Of a stretch of DNA of 64,000 nt, positions 45,029-54,656 are shown one piece after another. Source of the stretch: Chitinibacter bivalviorum. GTDB taxonomy: Bacteria; Pseudomonadota; Gammaproteobacteria; Burkholderiales; Chitinibacteraceae. Numbering within the stretch: the first letter of the stretch is position 1; the number at the start of each line of letters is the position of its first letter. The position numbers and the translations under genes were made by a program. The stretch is taken from the NCBI RefSeq assembly GCF_013403565.1, contig NZ_CP058627.1:1984001-2048000 (forward strand), written 5' to 3'. The notes beneath the pieces were generated by a model. The model saw only the letters and a program-made list of their open reading frames with translations. It did no database searches and had not been told where the DNA came from.

Positions 45029-45451
45029 TTATTTTGTTTGTTTTTCCATGGCCGATGCAACCGAATCCAGTGACTTTAGTATAAACCGACAAGGCACGAT
45101 GATCTTGAATCGAGACACTTGGCCATCACGCAACAATGGCTTAAATGCCATTTGCGATACCGAATTCACACATGCTCTATCTAGGCGCGCGAAGCCAGAT
45201 GTAATCGGGCGCGCCTCCAATACCAAACCATCGACTCCGACAAGCAGCTCAACCCTGACTAGCCCACTCTCGCCCAGATCACGGGATATTTTGGGATAAA
45301 TAACAGGCTCTGGCGGCTTAATTACGACCACTTCATGAGCTTCAGGCTTGATGGTTTGAACCCATTCGCCTGCAAATGAAAACGTGAAGCTTACCAACAA
45401 ACAGCCAGCTATTGCTGCTATTGCTAAGTATTGTTTTTGGACTAATTGCAT
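45029..45451 (-). CDS. Small exported protein with TonB C-terminal domain
   Basis: 140 residues with an N-terminal signal or anchor helix (LAIAAIAGCLLVSFTFSFAG) and a TonB_C domain (about residues 50-120: YPKISRDLGESGLVRVELLV, MAFKPLLRDGQ). The proline-rich spacer of true TonB energy transducers is missing, only EVVVIKPPEPVI remains. It may be a shortened transducer or a structural protein. It follows cobU by nine bases, so it could be linked to B12 uptake, which is inference. Confidence 0.7.
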   Translation of the reverse strand: MQLVQKQYLAIAAIAGCLLVSFTFSFAGEWVQTIKPEAHEVVVIKPPEPVIYPKISRDLGESGLVRVELLVGVDGLVLEARPITSGFARLDRACVNSVSQMAFKPLLRDGQVSRFKIIVPCRFILKSLDSVASAMEKQTK

Positions 45452-45460
45452 TTAATCTGA

Positions 45461-45970
45461 TCACTTCACCTTCAACGGCAGCCCCGCCACCATCAGCACG
45501 ACTTCGTTCGCTTGCGCTGCGATGTACTGCATAAAGCTGCCATGCAGATCGACAAAATGGCGGCCCATTTGCGTTTCGGCGTGCAGACTCCAGCCGATTT
45601 CATTGCCCACCGCGATCACCGTTTGTGGCGTGAGCGAATCAAGTTGTTGCCAGCGTTCTTTTGCTTCTGCCAACGTCGCGTCTCTGTCGTAGCCGCAGTC
45701 GGTAAATAGATTGGTCAGCCACAGCGTAATGCAATCGAGCACGATCACCTCGCCGTCAAAACCATGCGCGGCCAGATCAACGTCGTGTTCGAGATTGACC
45801 CAGCGCGCGTCGCGCGATGACTTGTGGCGAGCAATGCGCTCGGCGAAATCATCGTCCCACACGCGCGAAGTCGCCAGATACGCGGGGCGATCAGACATAG
45901 CGAGCGCTCGCGCTTCGGCGTAGCGGCTTTTGCCTGATTTTTGCGCTCCCGTTACCACAATCAGCTGCAT
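45461..45970 (-). CDS. cobU: Adenosylcobinamide kinase / guanylyltransferase
   Basis: 169 residues. P-loop GAQKSGKSRYAEARA (usually GGxRSGKS), then RIARHKSSRD with the His for GMP transfer, and VLDCITLWLTNL. It phosphorylates adenosylcobinamide and adds GMP, in the last steps of B12 assembly. No other cobalamin genes are adjacent. It lies between an EamA permease (12 bp upstream) and the TonB_C gene. Confidence 0.9.
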   Translation of the reverse strand: MQLIVVTGAQKSGKSRYAEARALAMSDRPAYLATSRVWDDDFAERIARHKSSRDARWVNLEHDVDLAAHGFDGEVIVLDCITLWLTNLFTDCGYDRDATLAEAKERWQQLDSLTPQTVIAVGNEIGWSLHAETQMGRHFVDLHGSFMQYIAAQANEVVLMVAGLPLKVK

Positions 45971-45982
45971 ATACTCCCCTAC

Positions 45983-46870
45983 CTATTTGCTTGTAGGCAA
46001 TTTCAGACCGTGCTCTGCGTAATATACCCCTAGCAAGATCAAGCTGGCACCTGCAGCGCCAACCAGAGTAATCCGCTCTTTTAGGATGATCACCGCGGTC
46101 AACATCGTAATCATCGGGATAATGTAGATATAGTTACTGGCCTTCACCGCGCCGATGATCCCGACGGCTTTATTCCACGCCACATAGCACAGCGCCGAGG
46201 CGACAATGCCAAGAAAAGCCATATTCACGCCCTGAATCGGATTGAGCCACAAGGCTAAATCCATGCGGTAATCCATCACGATGGCGGCAGGAATCAGCGT
46301 CAGAATGCCGTAGAAAAACACTTGGCGGGTTAAAAATAGATAACCGTAGCGTTGCCCTGCCCGCTTGAGCATCAAAGAATACACGGCCCAGGCCGCCCCG
46401 GCCGACAGCGCCAGAATATCGCCCAACGGATTGAGTTTCAGAATAATGCTGCCGTTAAACATCACCAGCGCGACGCCCGCCAGCGCGACCAGCGAGCCTA
46501 TGATCAGCCGCGCACTGAGCTTTTCATCGTGCGTCGTAAAATGGGCAAAAAATGCCGTCAGCAGCGGCGCAGACGACACCAACAGCCCAACACTGGATGC
46601 CTGCGTGTATTGCAGCGCGATGTTTTCAGTCAGGAAATACAGCGTAACGCCAAACAGCCCTAAGCCAAAGAAATACAGCTCTTCGCGCCACTGAGGTCGC
46701 TTGAGTACCGGGTGAATCGCCAGCAACAGCACATAGGCGAGCACAAAACGATCGAGCGCAATTTCAACTGGGCTGCGCCATTGCAATAAGATTTTGGTGG
46801 ATACAAAAGTCACGCCCCAAACCAGGACGCAAAAGAGGACCAGTAAATGGCCTTTGAGTTTGGAATTCAT
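45983..46870 (-). CDS. EamA-family permease
   Basis: About 295 residues, ten helices, starting MNSKLKGHLLVLFCVLVWG from ATG 46870 (a GTG at 46879 is in frame). Two EamA repeats (LVLFCVLVWGVTFVSTKILL; DILALSAGAAWAVYSLML). It sits at the head of a leftward set with cobU and the TonB_C gene; cobinamide import or export is possible but unproven. Confidence 0.85.
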   Translation of the reverse strand: MNSKLKGHLLVLFCVLVWGVTFVSTKILLQWRSPVEIALDRFVLAYVLLLAIHPVLKRPQWREELYFFGLGLFGVTLYFLTENIALQYTQASSVGLLVSSAPLLTAFFAHFTTHDEKLSARLIIGSLVALAGVALVMFNGSIILKLNPLGDILALSAGAAWAVYSLMLKRAGQRYGYLFLTRQVFFYGILTLIPAAIVMDYRMDLALWLNPIQGVNMAFLGIVASALCYVAWNKAVGIIGAVKASNYIYIIPMITMLTAVIILKERITLVGAAGASLILLGVYYAEHGLKLPTSK

Positions 46871-46945
46871 TGGATTCACAGCAGCAAAAAGCGAGCGTCA
46901 AGCATACTGCAGTTCACGCCTTTTGCCGCCCTGCGTTTTCCCTAA

Positions 46946-49552
46946 TTAAGCGCCTTGATCACAGGTTTCATCGTCATCACATTCGGCCAAATAATAGGCC
47001 AGTGTGTCTTGCAGACGAGAAAACTCCAGTGGTTTGGCCAAAAAGCCATCCATCCCGGCTTCAAGGCATTGCTGCTCACTGCTTTCAAAAGCATTGGCGG
47101 TAAGCGCAATAATGGGCAGATTTTCAAATTGTTGTTGTGCGCGCAAGATGCGCGTGGCTTCGATGCCGTCCATTTCCGGCATTTGCCAATCCATCAGGAT
47201 CAAATCAAATTGCCCAGTTTGCGTCAGCTCTACGGCCTCTTTGCCGCTATGCGCAATCGTGACCGAACAGCCCAGTTTGCGCAAAAAGGCGCTGACAACG
47301 CGCTGATTCATCGGATTATCTTCCGCCACCAGCACATGCCCTTGGTAACGCAAATTGGCAGGACGAGCCGGCGCAGGTGTAGGCTGAATTTCAAATAATT
47401 TTTTCAAATCGCGTATGAGGCCGATTTCGGATAAGGCCGGTTTGGCAACATAGCATTTGCTGGCGGAAGCTGCATGGCCACTGGGCGCTTGCCAACCGAG
47501 TACCAACATCGGGCAAGCACGTGAAAGCCGCGTAGGCAGACGTAAATCTTCATCCACAATAATCAGATCGGCTTCATCCAGACTGGCATTATTCAGATCT
47601 AGCCACACCACCCCCGAGGCCGATAAGGTGCGCTTTGCCCAAGGCGCAGTCCAATCACTCAACCCCAGCCAAGCGACTTTTTTGCCGTTGAGCGCCGCCA
47701 GCGTCGGCAACACGCGCGGACGGATCGTGTCGTCTTTGCCGATAGGCAAGCGCACAATAAACGTCGAGCCTTGGCCTAAATCCGAATCAACCCGAATCTC
47801 GCCGTGCATTAATTCGAGCATCAATTTACAAATGGCCAGCCCTAGCCCCGTGCCACCATAGCGACGGGTCGAGCTTGAATCCGCTTGATAGAAACGCTGA
47901 AATAGCATTTCCTGTTGCGCTTTCCCAATGCCGATGCCGGTATCGCGAATTCGGAACTCGATCATTGCGCCCTGAATATTGGCGCTGATATAGACACCGC
48001 CACGCTCGGTGAACTTCAGTGCATTCGAGATTAAATTAACCAGTACCTGCTTTAAGCGCAAACCATCGCCGTAATAGCGCACAGGAAAGATCGGCGCAAT
48101 ATCAAGGACCAACTCCAAACGGCGCTCGACCGCACGTGAGGCCAGCATACTGCACGAGTCTTCGAGTACTTCTTGCAGATTGAAAAAATCAGCATCAAGC
48201 TCGAATTTCCCAGCTTCAATTTTCGAGTAATCGAGTAAATCATTGACCAGCAGCACCAGCGAATCGCCCGACTTGCGAATATTGCCAACGTATTCACTTT
48301 GCTCTTTATCGAGGTTGGTATCGGCTAATAGCTGAGCAAAGCCCAACACACCATTAAGTGGCGTGCGAATTTCATGGCTGATGGTGGCTAGAAAATCTGA
48401 TTTGGCAGTGCTGGCGGCTTCTGCTTCGTCTTTCGCATGCGCCAAAGCGGCAGTTTGCTGCGAAAGCCGAGCATTGAGTAAATGCATTTCCTGCGCGACC
48501 ATTTTGGCGCGGATCAATTGCGACACAATCGCCGCAAATAGCTTCATCACTTCGCGCTGATACGGCATTAAAGTGCGGCGATGCAAGAAATTATCAGCCG
48601 CCATCCAACCCAAATGGATACCATCAGCATAGAGGCCAACGAGAGAATTCCAGCCCCGCCCGACCACGACCTTATTGTAATAAATGGGCGCGTCTTCTTT
48701 AACAATCACTTCGCCCGGCTTTTCAGCTGCCGCCTGGAAAATCTGGTGCTGCGGGGTTGGACAGCTATACCAATGTTCATCGGTTAAATTGCCGTCGTTG
48801 TCGGTGCCATAAGTACCGAGCATCAGATTTTTTTCTAGGTCGACGGTAAATAAACCCAAACGATCGATGCCAAGATCGGTGATGGCCGCGCGAACCGTTT
48901 CACGCTGCAAAGTATCTAAGTCGGGGGTTTGCGTTAAACGCAGCGTGACCTCATGCAGTTTTTGCAATAACTCGCGGTATTCTTCAGCGCGCTGTAGGCT
49001 ACTTTGCAGGCGGCGCGTCATTTCATCGCGCTCAACCGCGGTGCCCGTTAATAAGGCTTCGATCCGATCGGCCAGCATGCCCGACAAAGCTTCGCATTCA
49101 ACGCGAAATGAGGCAGTTTCTAGATAGGATTTGAGGCGCAGAACGTCAGAAAGCTCAACATACAGTAGCGCGCGCAATTTGCCATGAAATTCCAGCGGTA
49201 AAATCCAGCGTACTAGTTCTGGCACATCGTCGCCTTCGACTTCCCAAATATCCTGCACCTGGAAATCAACTGGGCGCACCGATAAAGCAGGCTCACGCAA
49301 TTGCCACAATAGCTCTTCGACGGCCATGCCAAAAAAAGCATTCGGGTCTTGCGGCTCGGAAAAACACAGCGCACGCAAACCAATGACAGATTGAGCGTGC
49401 ACCAGCAGGGTTTGTTCTTCGGAAGGTAAAATCAGGAAGACACGCTTGGCGTCAAACGAAGTGCGCACGGCATCGACCAGCTGCTCGGCAAATACATCCC
49501 AAGTTTGGGCATCGAGCAATGCAGTTAAATTCAGTACCGATTCGAGCTTCAT
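46946..49552 (-). CDS. Hybrid histidine kinase with two GAF domains and two receiver domains
   Basis: About 868 residues from ATG 49552 ([20 protein letters not shown]); the frame opens at 49609 without a typical start. No membrane segment. Order: GAF-like (~1-180), coiled coil, second GAF (~210-375), HisKA with [18 protein letters not shown], HATPase with [14 protein letters not shown], a degenerate receiver (~620-740, no clear phospho-Asp), and a full receiver with Asp in [14 protein letters not shown] hybrid kinase of this layout feeds an HPt protein elsewhere. It stands alone. Confidence 0.85.
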   Translation of the reverse strand: MKLESVLNLTALLDAQTWDVFAEQLVDAVRTSFDAKRVFLILPSEEQTLLVHAQSVIGLRALCFSEPQDPNAFFGMAVEELLWQLREPALSVRPVDFQVQDIWEVEGDDVPELVRWILPLEFHGKLRALLYVELSDVLRLKSYLETASFRVECEALSGMLADRIEALLTGTAVERDEMTRRLQSSLQRAEEYRELLQKLHEVTLRLTQTPDLDTLQRETVRAAITDLGIDRLGLFTVDLEKNLMLGTYGTDNDGNLTDEHWYSCPTPQHQIFQAAAEKPGEVIVKEDAPIYYNKVVVGRGWNSLVGLYADGIHLGWMAADNFLHRRTLMPYQREVMKLFAAIVSQLIRAKMVAQEMHLLNARLSQQTAALAHAKDEAEAASTAKSDFLATISHEIRTPLNGVLGFAQLLADTNLDKEQSEYVGNIRKSGDSLVLLVNDLLDYSKIEAGKFELDADFFNLQEVLEDSCSMLASRAVERRLELVLDIAPIFPVRYYGDGLRLKQVLVNLISNALKFTERGGVYISANIQGAMIEFRIRDTGIGIGKAQQEMLFQRFYQADSSSTRRYGGTGLGLAICKLMLELMHGEIRVDSDLGQGSTFIVRLPIGKDDTIRPRVLPTLAALNGKKVAWLGLSDWTAPWAKRTLSASGVVWLDLNNASLDEADLIIVDEDLRLPTRLSRACPMLVLGWQAPSGHAASASKCYVAKPALSEIGLIRDLKKLFEIQPTPAPARPANLRYQGHVLVAEDNPMNQRVVSAFLRKLGCSVTIAHSGKEAVELTQTGQFDLILMDWQMPEMDGIEATRILRAQQQFENLPIIALTANAFESSEQQCLEAGMDGFLAKPLEFSRLQDTLAYYLAECDDDETCDQGA

Positions 49553-49653
49553 TTTAATACGACCTAATTTCAAAGTATGACCAACCACTAGCGCGGCAAG
49601 GCAGAACAAGCTCAGTTATAATTGAGCCCTATTTGCCAATAAATCGACTCAAG

Positions 49654-50964
49654 ATGAACAACCCTACAGCCAAGATTGAATCTCTCAGCCATGAAGGTCA
49701 TGGCATTGCGCACACCGAAGACGGTAAAACTATTTTTATCGATGGGGCGTTGCCATTTGAGACGGTGAGCTACAGTAGCTTTCGCAAAAAGCCTACCTTT
49801 GAGAACGCGCAAGCAATCAGTATACATAATGACAGCTTTATGCGGGTAAAACCAAAATGTCCGCATTATGGCGTCTGTGGTGGCTGTTCATTACAACATA
49901 TGGAGTTCGGTGCGCAAGTTGCCGCTAAGCAACGCGTACTCGAAGATAATCTGCAACGCATCGGTCATGTGACACCGCAAGCAATTTTGCCTGCGATTTA
50001 TGGCCCAGCGTGGGGATACCGTCATCGTGGCCGATTATCGGTCAAAAACGTTGTGAAGAAAGGCACAGTGTTGGTTGGTTTCCACGAAAAACGCAGTAGT
50101 TTTGTCGCCGACATGAGTGAATGTCATGTGCTGGTGCCGCATGTTTCAGCGCAATTGCCTGCGCTGCGCGAATTGGTAAAAGGCTTGTCGATTTTCGATC
50201 GGATGCCACAAATCGAGCTGGCGGTCGGAGCCAATATCACGGTATTGGTTTTCCGCAATATGGAAGCGATCAACGACGCCGATTTTGAGCTATTCAAAGC
50301 GTATGCCGATGAGTGGAAAGTACAAATCTGGTTGCAACCGAAAGGCCCGGATACCGCCTACCCGCTTTATCCACTCGATGCACCGGCGCTGACTTACACG
50401 ATGCCCGAATTCAATATCGAAATGCCGTTTAAGCCGACTGAATTTACACAGGTCAATCACGGCATTAACCGCGTGATGGTCGAGCGGGCGGTCAAAATGC
50501 TTGATCCGCAGCCAGGTGAAAAAATCGCCGATATGTTCTGTGGTTTGGGTAATTTCACGCTGCCGATCGCGCGCAGTGGTGCGACAGTCTTGGGCATGGA
50601 AGGCAGCCAGCAGTTGGTAGAGCGCGCCTTCCAAAGCGCCAAACACAATGGTCTTGATCATCTCACCGACTTCACAGTCGCCAACCTGTTTGATATGAAC
50701 GAAGAATGGCTGGAGAAACTTGGTTATTTCGACAAAATGCTGATCGATCCGCCACGCGATGGCGCGATGTCTTTATGTCAGGCGATTTCGCCAGAAAAAG
50801 GGCCAAAACGGATTGTGTACGTGTCCTGTAGCCCATCAACCTTGGCGCGCGATGCTGATATTCTGGTCAATGAGAAGGGGTATACGCTCAAAACCGCCGG
50901 GATTATTAATATGTTCCCACATACTGCCCATGTGGAAAGCATTGCGTGGTTTGAAAAAGAATAA
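49654..50964 (+). CDS. rlmD: 23S rRNA (uracil1939-C5)-methyltransferase
   Basis: 436 residues. N-terminal TRAM-like region ([20 protein letters not shown]), an iron-sulfur cluster motif [10 protein letters not shown] followed by a distal Cys, and the SAM domain with [12 protein letters not shown] and the catalytic Cys in [12 protein letters not shown]. It methylates U1939 of 23S rRNA. Start ATG 49654 gives [11 protein letters not shown]; a TTG at 49633 is not preferred. Expected length and order for RlmD (RumA). Confidence 0.95.
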   Translation: MNNPTAKIESLSHEGHGIAHTEDGKTIFIDGALPFETVSYSSFRKKPTFENAQAISIHNDSFMRVKPKCPHYGVCGGCSLQHMEFGAQVAAKQRVLEDNLQRIGHVTPQAILPAIYGPAWGYRHRGRLSVKNVVKKGTVLVGFHEKRSSFVADMSECHVLVPHVSAQLPALRELVKGLSIFDRMPQIELAVGANITVLVFRNMEAINDADFELFKAYADEWKVQIWLQPKGPDTAYPLYPLDAPALTYTMPEFNIEMPFKPTEFTQVNHGINRVMVERAVKMLDPQPGEKIADMFCGLGNFTLPIARSGATVLGMEGSQQLVERAFQSAKHNGLDHLTDFTVANLFDMNEEWLEKLGYFDKMLIDPPRDGAMSLCQAISPEKGPKRIVYVSCSPSTLARDADILVNEKGYTLKTAGIINMFPHTAHVESIAWFEKE

Positions 50965-50981
50965 GCATCCTAAGTCAACCC

Positions 50982-51005
50982 AACAGCCTGCTGATACGGG
51001 CTGTT
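50982..51005 (+). terminator. Intrinsic terminator of rlmD (first of two)
   Basis: Stem AACAGCC / GGCTGTT with a short T run; a second, stronger terminator follows at 51021-51054. Confidence 0.6.
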
Positions 51006-51020
51006 TTGCATTTGCAGCAA

Positions 51021-51054
51021 ATAATAAAAGCGGCCTAGTGGCCGCTTTTATTAT
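51021..51054. terminator. Bidirectional terminator between rlmD and yeiH
   Basis: Stem ATAATAAAAGCGGCC / GGCCGCTTTTATTAT with loop TAGT; it can terminate both converging transcripts. Confidence 0.85.
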
Positions 51055-51071
51055 TTGAGATTAAATATTAC

Positions 51072-52076
51072 TTACCAATGCCCACCCAAGTGCTGCATCA
51101 CCAAGCTCGAGCCTGCCACCATGATCCACACGATCAAACCTAAGGCCACTGGCCGCCATCCGGTGTGTTTCATTTTGCCCAGATCTGTCGAAAGGCCAAT
51201 TGCAGTCAGTGCCGCTGTAATCATCACCGTAGACAGGCTATGCGCCGTACTGGTTAAGATTTCAGGCAAATAGCCATTGAACAAGGAAGCAGCCACAAAC
51301 CAGACGATAAACCAAGGCACGGCATGGCGAATACTGGCGCGTTGCACTTGCCCATCTTGAGTCGCTGCATTGCGCTTCATAAACACAAAACTCAGAATCA
51401 GCGTCACGGGGATAATTAGCATGGCACGGCTTAGCTTAACGATTGTGGCGTGATCGCCAGCTTCTTTACTCCATGAATAGGCTGCAGCAACAACCGATGA
51501 GGTGTCGTTAATCGCAGTCCCTGCCCACAGGCCAAACCCCGTATCCGACATGCCTAGCCATTGCCCCAATGGGGGAAACAGCAGCACGGCAACAATATTA
51601 AAGAGGAAAATGGTCGAGAGCGAAAAAGCCGTTTCATGATCATCGGGCTTAATCACGGGCGTCATCGCGGCAATCGCCGAGCCACCACAGATCGCGGTCC
51701 CGCCGCCAATCAAGACACAAAGTTTGGTCGGAATCTTGAGCAATTTACCAAAGGCAAAGGCGCTGACAAAGGCAATCGATAAGGTCACCAAAGTGACTGA
51801 GAGTGACTTCAGCCCCGTATCGAGCACCGCACTAATCGGCAAGGCCAAGCCCAAACCCACAATCGACCATTGCAACAATTGCTTGCCGGCAAACTGCACG
51901 CCGGGCAGTTGGCGCTCTGACACTGAAAAGCGGCTACGGATCAGCAAGCCCAGCAAAATGCCGGCGACGGCGCCGCCCATCAAGGGCAATTGATCGCCAA
52001 TAAATTGAGCTACAGCGGTAATACCGCCCACCAAGATCAGACCGGGGATTAGCCTGTTAAGAGAGGAGGAGTTCAT
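51072..52076 (-). CDS. yeiH: YeiH-family (PSE, UPF0324) membrane transporter
   Basis: 334 residues, about ten helices. Family marks: GGAVAGILLGLLIRSRFSV, LIGGGTAICGGSAIAAM and GTAINDTSSVVAAAYSW. In enterobacteria yeiH is divergent from the LysR-type regulator YeiE, which has been linked to sulfite handling; the same arrangement is seen here. The transported substrate is not certain. Confidence 0.88.
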   Translation of the reverse strand: MNSSSLNRLIPGLILVGGITAVAQFIGDQLPLMGGAVAGILLGLLIRSRFSVSERQLPGVQFAGKQLLQWSIVGLGLALPISAVLDTGLKSLSVTLVTLSIAFVSAFAFGKLLKIPTKLCVLIGGGTAICGGSAIAAMTPVIKPDDHETAFSLSTIFLFNIVAVLLFPPLGQWLGMSDTGFGLWAGTAINDTSSVVAAAYSWSKEAGDHATIVKLSRAMLIIPVTLILSFVFMKRNAATQDGQVQRASIRHAVPWFIVWFVAASLFNGYLPEILTSTAHSLSTVMITAALTAIGLSTDLGKMKHTGWRPVALGLIVWIMVAGSSLVMQHLGGHW

Positions 52077-52140
52077 ATTGTTTATCCGCGTAACTATTTC
52101 GATGGGCCTAGTTTATGGCTGGCACATTCATCTTGAATAA

Positions 52141-52175
52141 CGGATAATTCCGCTAAAGCCATCGGAAAAACCGAT
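52141..52175. promoter_or_regulatory. Candidate LysR-type operator between yeiH and its regulator
   Basis: Two small palindromes: CGGATAATTCCG (52141-52152) and ATCGG / CCGAT (52161-52165 and 52171-52175). The 110-bp divergent region carries both promoters; binding is inferred. Confidence 0.35.
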
Positions 52176-52186
52176 TAGGAAGCGCC

Positions 52187-53083
52187 ATGCTCAAAATGAC
52201 ACTGCGTGAATTGGAAGTCTTTTGCGCCATCAATCGTACGGGCGGTGTCACCGCCGCAGCCCAGTTGCTCGGGCTATCGCAATCAGCAGCCAGCGGGGCA
52301 CTGGCCGAGCTAGAGCGCCGTTTGGGTGTGACGCTGTTTGATCGTATTGGGCGGCGCATTATGCTCAATGAACATGGGCGCTATTTATTGCCGCGCGCCG
52401 AGCAATTGCTCGAACAGGCTGTGGAACTCGAACACAATTACGCCGATGGCGCGCCCAGCCGCTTGCGCATTGCCGCCAGCCTGACCATTGGCAACTTTAT
52501 CCTGCCCGGTTTACTTGGTGAGCTGATGCATACTCGGCCAGAAGATCGCTATGAAGTCGCGATTGGCAACTCACAATTGGTCATTGAGCAGCTACTTGAT
52601 AGTCGTGCGGATATTGGCTTGATCGAAGCGCCACTAACCCATCATCAGCTGGTCAGCGAGCGCTGGCTGAGCGATGAAATGACGGTGTTTGCCCGCGCAG
52701 ATCATCCCATGGTGACGCAACAGCCGACGCTGAACGAATTAGCCGCCGCGCCGTGGATTATGCGCGAGTCGGGTTCGGGCGTGCGGCAGATGTTGGAAGC
52801 GATGCTTTTGCCGCATTTGGGTGGGATGAATTTGCTGCTGGAGCTGGGCAGCGGCGAAGCCGTGCGCGAAGCAGTGCGACTTGGACTCGGTATCTCTTGT
52901 GGCTCAAAACGTGCCATTGCCCGCGAATTGCAGCGCGGTGAATTCGCGATGATTCCACTGCCCGAGATAGCCATGGATAGGCGGTTTTACATTGTTTGGC
53001 ACGCAGAAAAACGCCTTACTGCTGGGGCGGAACGATTACGTGCAGCATGCCATAGTCGCATGAACGACGAAGTTGTTACCTGA
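52187..53083 (+). CDS. LysR-family regulator, YeiE type
   Basis: 298 residues. Helix-turn-helix: LRELEVFCAINRTGGVTAAA, then LGLSQSAASGALAELERRLG; the C-terminal half is a two-lobed effector-binding domain. Start ATG 52187 has TAGGAAG upstream. Divergent from yeiH, so it probably controls yeiH and itself. Confidence 0.88.
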   Translation: MLKMTLRELEVFCAINRTGGVTAAAQLLGLSQSAASGALAELERRLGVTLFDRIGRRIMLNEHGRYLLPRAEQLLEQAVELEHNYADGAPSRLRIAASLTIGNFILPGLLGELMHTRPEDRYEVAIGNSQLVIEQLLDSRADIGLIEAPLTHHQLVSERWLSDEMTVFARADHPMVTQQPTLNELAAAPWIMRESGSGVRQMLEAMLLPHLGGMNLLLELGSGEAVREAVRLGLGISCGSKRAIARELQRGEFAMIPLPEIAMDRRFYIVWHAEKRLTAGAERLRAACHSRMNDEVVT

Positions 53084-53427
53084 CATTGCCATTGAGGCCT
53101 GTTGTGGCGGCTAATTCGCTCACTGTGACAGGTATCACTTCTGCCTCATACACAAAATAGTTGCGTCTTTGTTGCTCAGCAATGCGCAGCCCACAATACC
53201 ACGACATGTATATATCTAGAATCATTTTCAAATAAAGAATACAGTGGCATACCCCCACCACAACACGAATTCATTCCTAGCAATTATCGCGACGCTCTAG
53301 CCATACCATGCTGTGTTTAGACAAATCTCACGCCTGATTCGGCTATTCTCGCCCAGCCGCGTCCACCCTATACTCCATCATTCCAATTACATAAATCCGC
53401 CCCGAGAGGGCAAAGAGGAGTACATCG
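53084..53427 (+). other. Intergenic region before the chitinase gene
   Basis: 344 bp with no ORF of note. A strong ribosome site (AAGAGGAG) precedes 53428. TATACT near 53370 could be a -10, but no convincing -35 was found. One ATACCCC-type sequence is at 53250-53256. Confidence 0.4.
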
Positions 53428-54597
53428 ATGAACTACACCGCGCTGAGCGTAGCCGCCCTCGCCCTTGCCTTGCAGGCACAAGCTGGCGAAAAGCTGATTT
53501 CCTATCTACCGACCTGGAAAGAGGCCGCACTCGTTGCACAAGCGGGTAAGCAGCTTGGCAAGCTCGACTACGCCATTTTGTCGTTTATCGAAGTCAATCC
53601 AAACGGTGAAGCCGTATTATCCAGCGCCACCAAAGCCGGCGCTGAGCTTTGGAAACCCTACTTTGCCACTGCACGCCAAGCGAATCCGAACTTCAATTGC
53701 ATGTGGGCGGTCGGAGGCTGGTCACTCTCGCGCAATATAGCTAAAACGGCACAAAGCGAGGCTGGCCGCAGCAAGTTGGCCAAATCAGCAGTTGGCATCA
53801 TGCGCGATTTTGGCTGCACCGGTTTGGATCTGGATTGGGAGCATCCGGTAACGGGCGGCGACTTTGCTGCAGATGCGTCGGCAGCAGATTTTCAAAACTG
53901 GGTGAGCTTATTGCGCGAAATGCGCAAAGCGCTCGATGAAGCGGGTAAGGCCGATAAAAAAACCTATATGCTCACCGCCGCGATCCCTGCCAATAATGGC
54001 GGCTGGGTGATGCAAGGCTATGACTTGAAAAATGCCCTACCGCTGCTCAATTGGGTCAATTTAATGGCTTATGATCGTTCGGGCGGCTGGAGCAAATCGG
54101 CGACACTGCAAGCGAGCTTGCACAGCGTACCGAACGACCCTGATGGCGTGGTGCTATCGAGCAGCAAAGCGATTGATTACTTTATCGGCCTAGGTGCCAA
54201 ACCAGCCCAATTGGTGCTGGGTGTACCGTTTTATGTCCGTGGCCTTGGCAATGTCGAAGCGGGCCCCAAAGGCGATGGTCTGGCGCAAAGCATGAATGGC
54301 CCAGGCATGAAAGACGAAGCCGAACCGGGCGTGGCCACCTGGGCAGAGTTCCAAGCCAAATACGCCAAAGCCGCCGGCTGGAAAGCGTATCGCAATCAGG
54401 AGTCTGGCAATACGCCCTATTTGTATAACGCCAGCAAGAAAGAATTAATTACCTTTGATGACCCCATTTCGCTCGCCGAAAAGGTCAAATACGTGAAAGA
54501 GAAAAAACTCGGCGGCGTGATGATCTGGGAAATCACCCAAGACGATGCCAACTTTACCTTGCTCAATAGCCTGAGCAAATCACTGAAAGCAAAATAG
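53428..54597 (+). CDS. Family 18 chitinase (secreted)
   Basis: 389 residues with a signal peptide (LSVAALALALQAQA) and a GH18 catalytic barrel. The active-site signature is TGLDLDWEHP: Asp134, Asp136 and the acid Glu138 are kept, but the first Asp of DGxDxDxE is Thr131. Also MAYDRSGGWS and a substrate-cleft Trp in VMIWEITQDDA. No chitin-binding domain is attached, so it may act on soluble chito-oligomers. It is monocistronic. Confidence 0.92.
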   Translation: MNYTALSVAALALALQAQAGEKLISYLPTWKEAALVAQAGKQLGKLDYAILSFIEVNPNGEAVLSSATKAGAELWKPYFATARQANPNFNCMWAVGGWSLSRNIAKTAQSEAGRSKLAKSAVGIMRDFGCTGLDLDWEHPVTGGDFAADASAADFQNWVSLLREMRKALDEAGKADKKTYMLTAAIPANNGGWVMQGYDLKNALPLLNWVNLMAYDRSGGWSKSATLQASLHSVPNDPDGVVLSSSKAIDYFIGLGAKPAQLVLGVPFYVRGLGNVEAGPKGDGLAQSMNGPGMKDEAEPGVATWAEFQAKYAKAAGWKAYRNQESGNTPYLYNASKKELITFDDPISLAEKVKYVKEKKLGGVMIWEITQDDANFTLLNSLSKSLKAK

Positions 54598-54610
54598 CGC
54601 AGCCCAGCGA

Positions 54611-54642
54611 CCAGCCGAATCAGCACAGCTTGATTCGGCTGG
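54611..54642. terminator. Hairpin between the chitinase and chemoreceptor genes
   Basis: Stem CCAGCCGAATCA / TGATTCGGCTGG, loop GCACAGCT, 12 bp perfect. No T run, so it may be a weak or factor-dependent terminator for two converging genes. Confidence 0.5.
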
Positions 54643-54656
54643 GGCTGCAAGCGTCT

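Noticed and set aside
52077..52186. Extra small gene between yeiH and its regulator
   Set aside because: Only 110 bp; carries divergent promoters and palindromes, no ORF of note.
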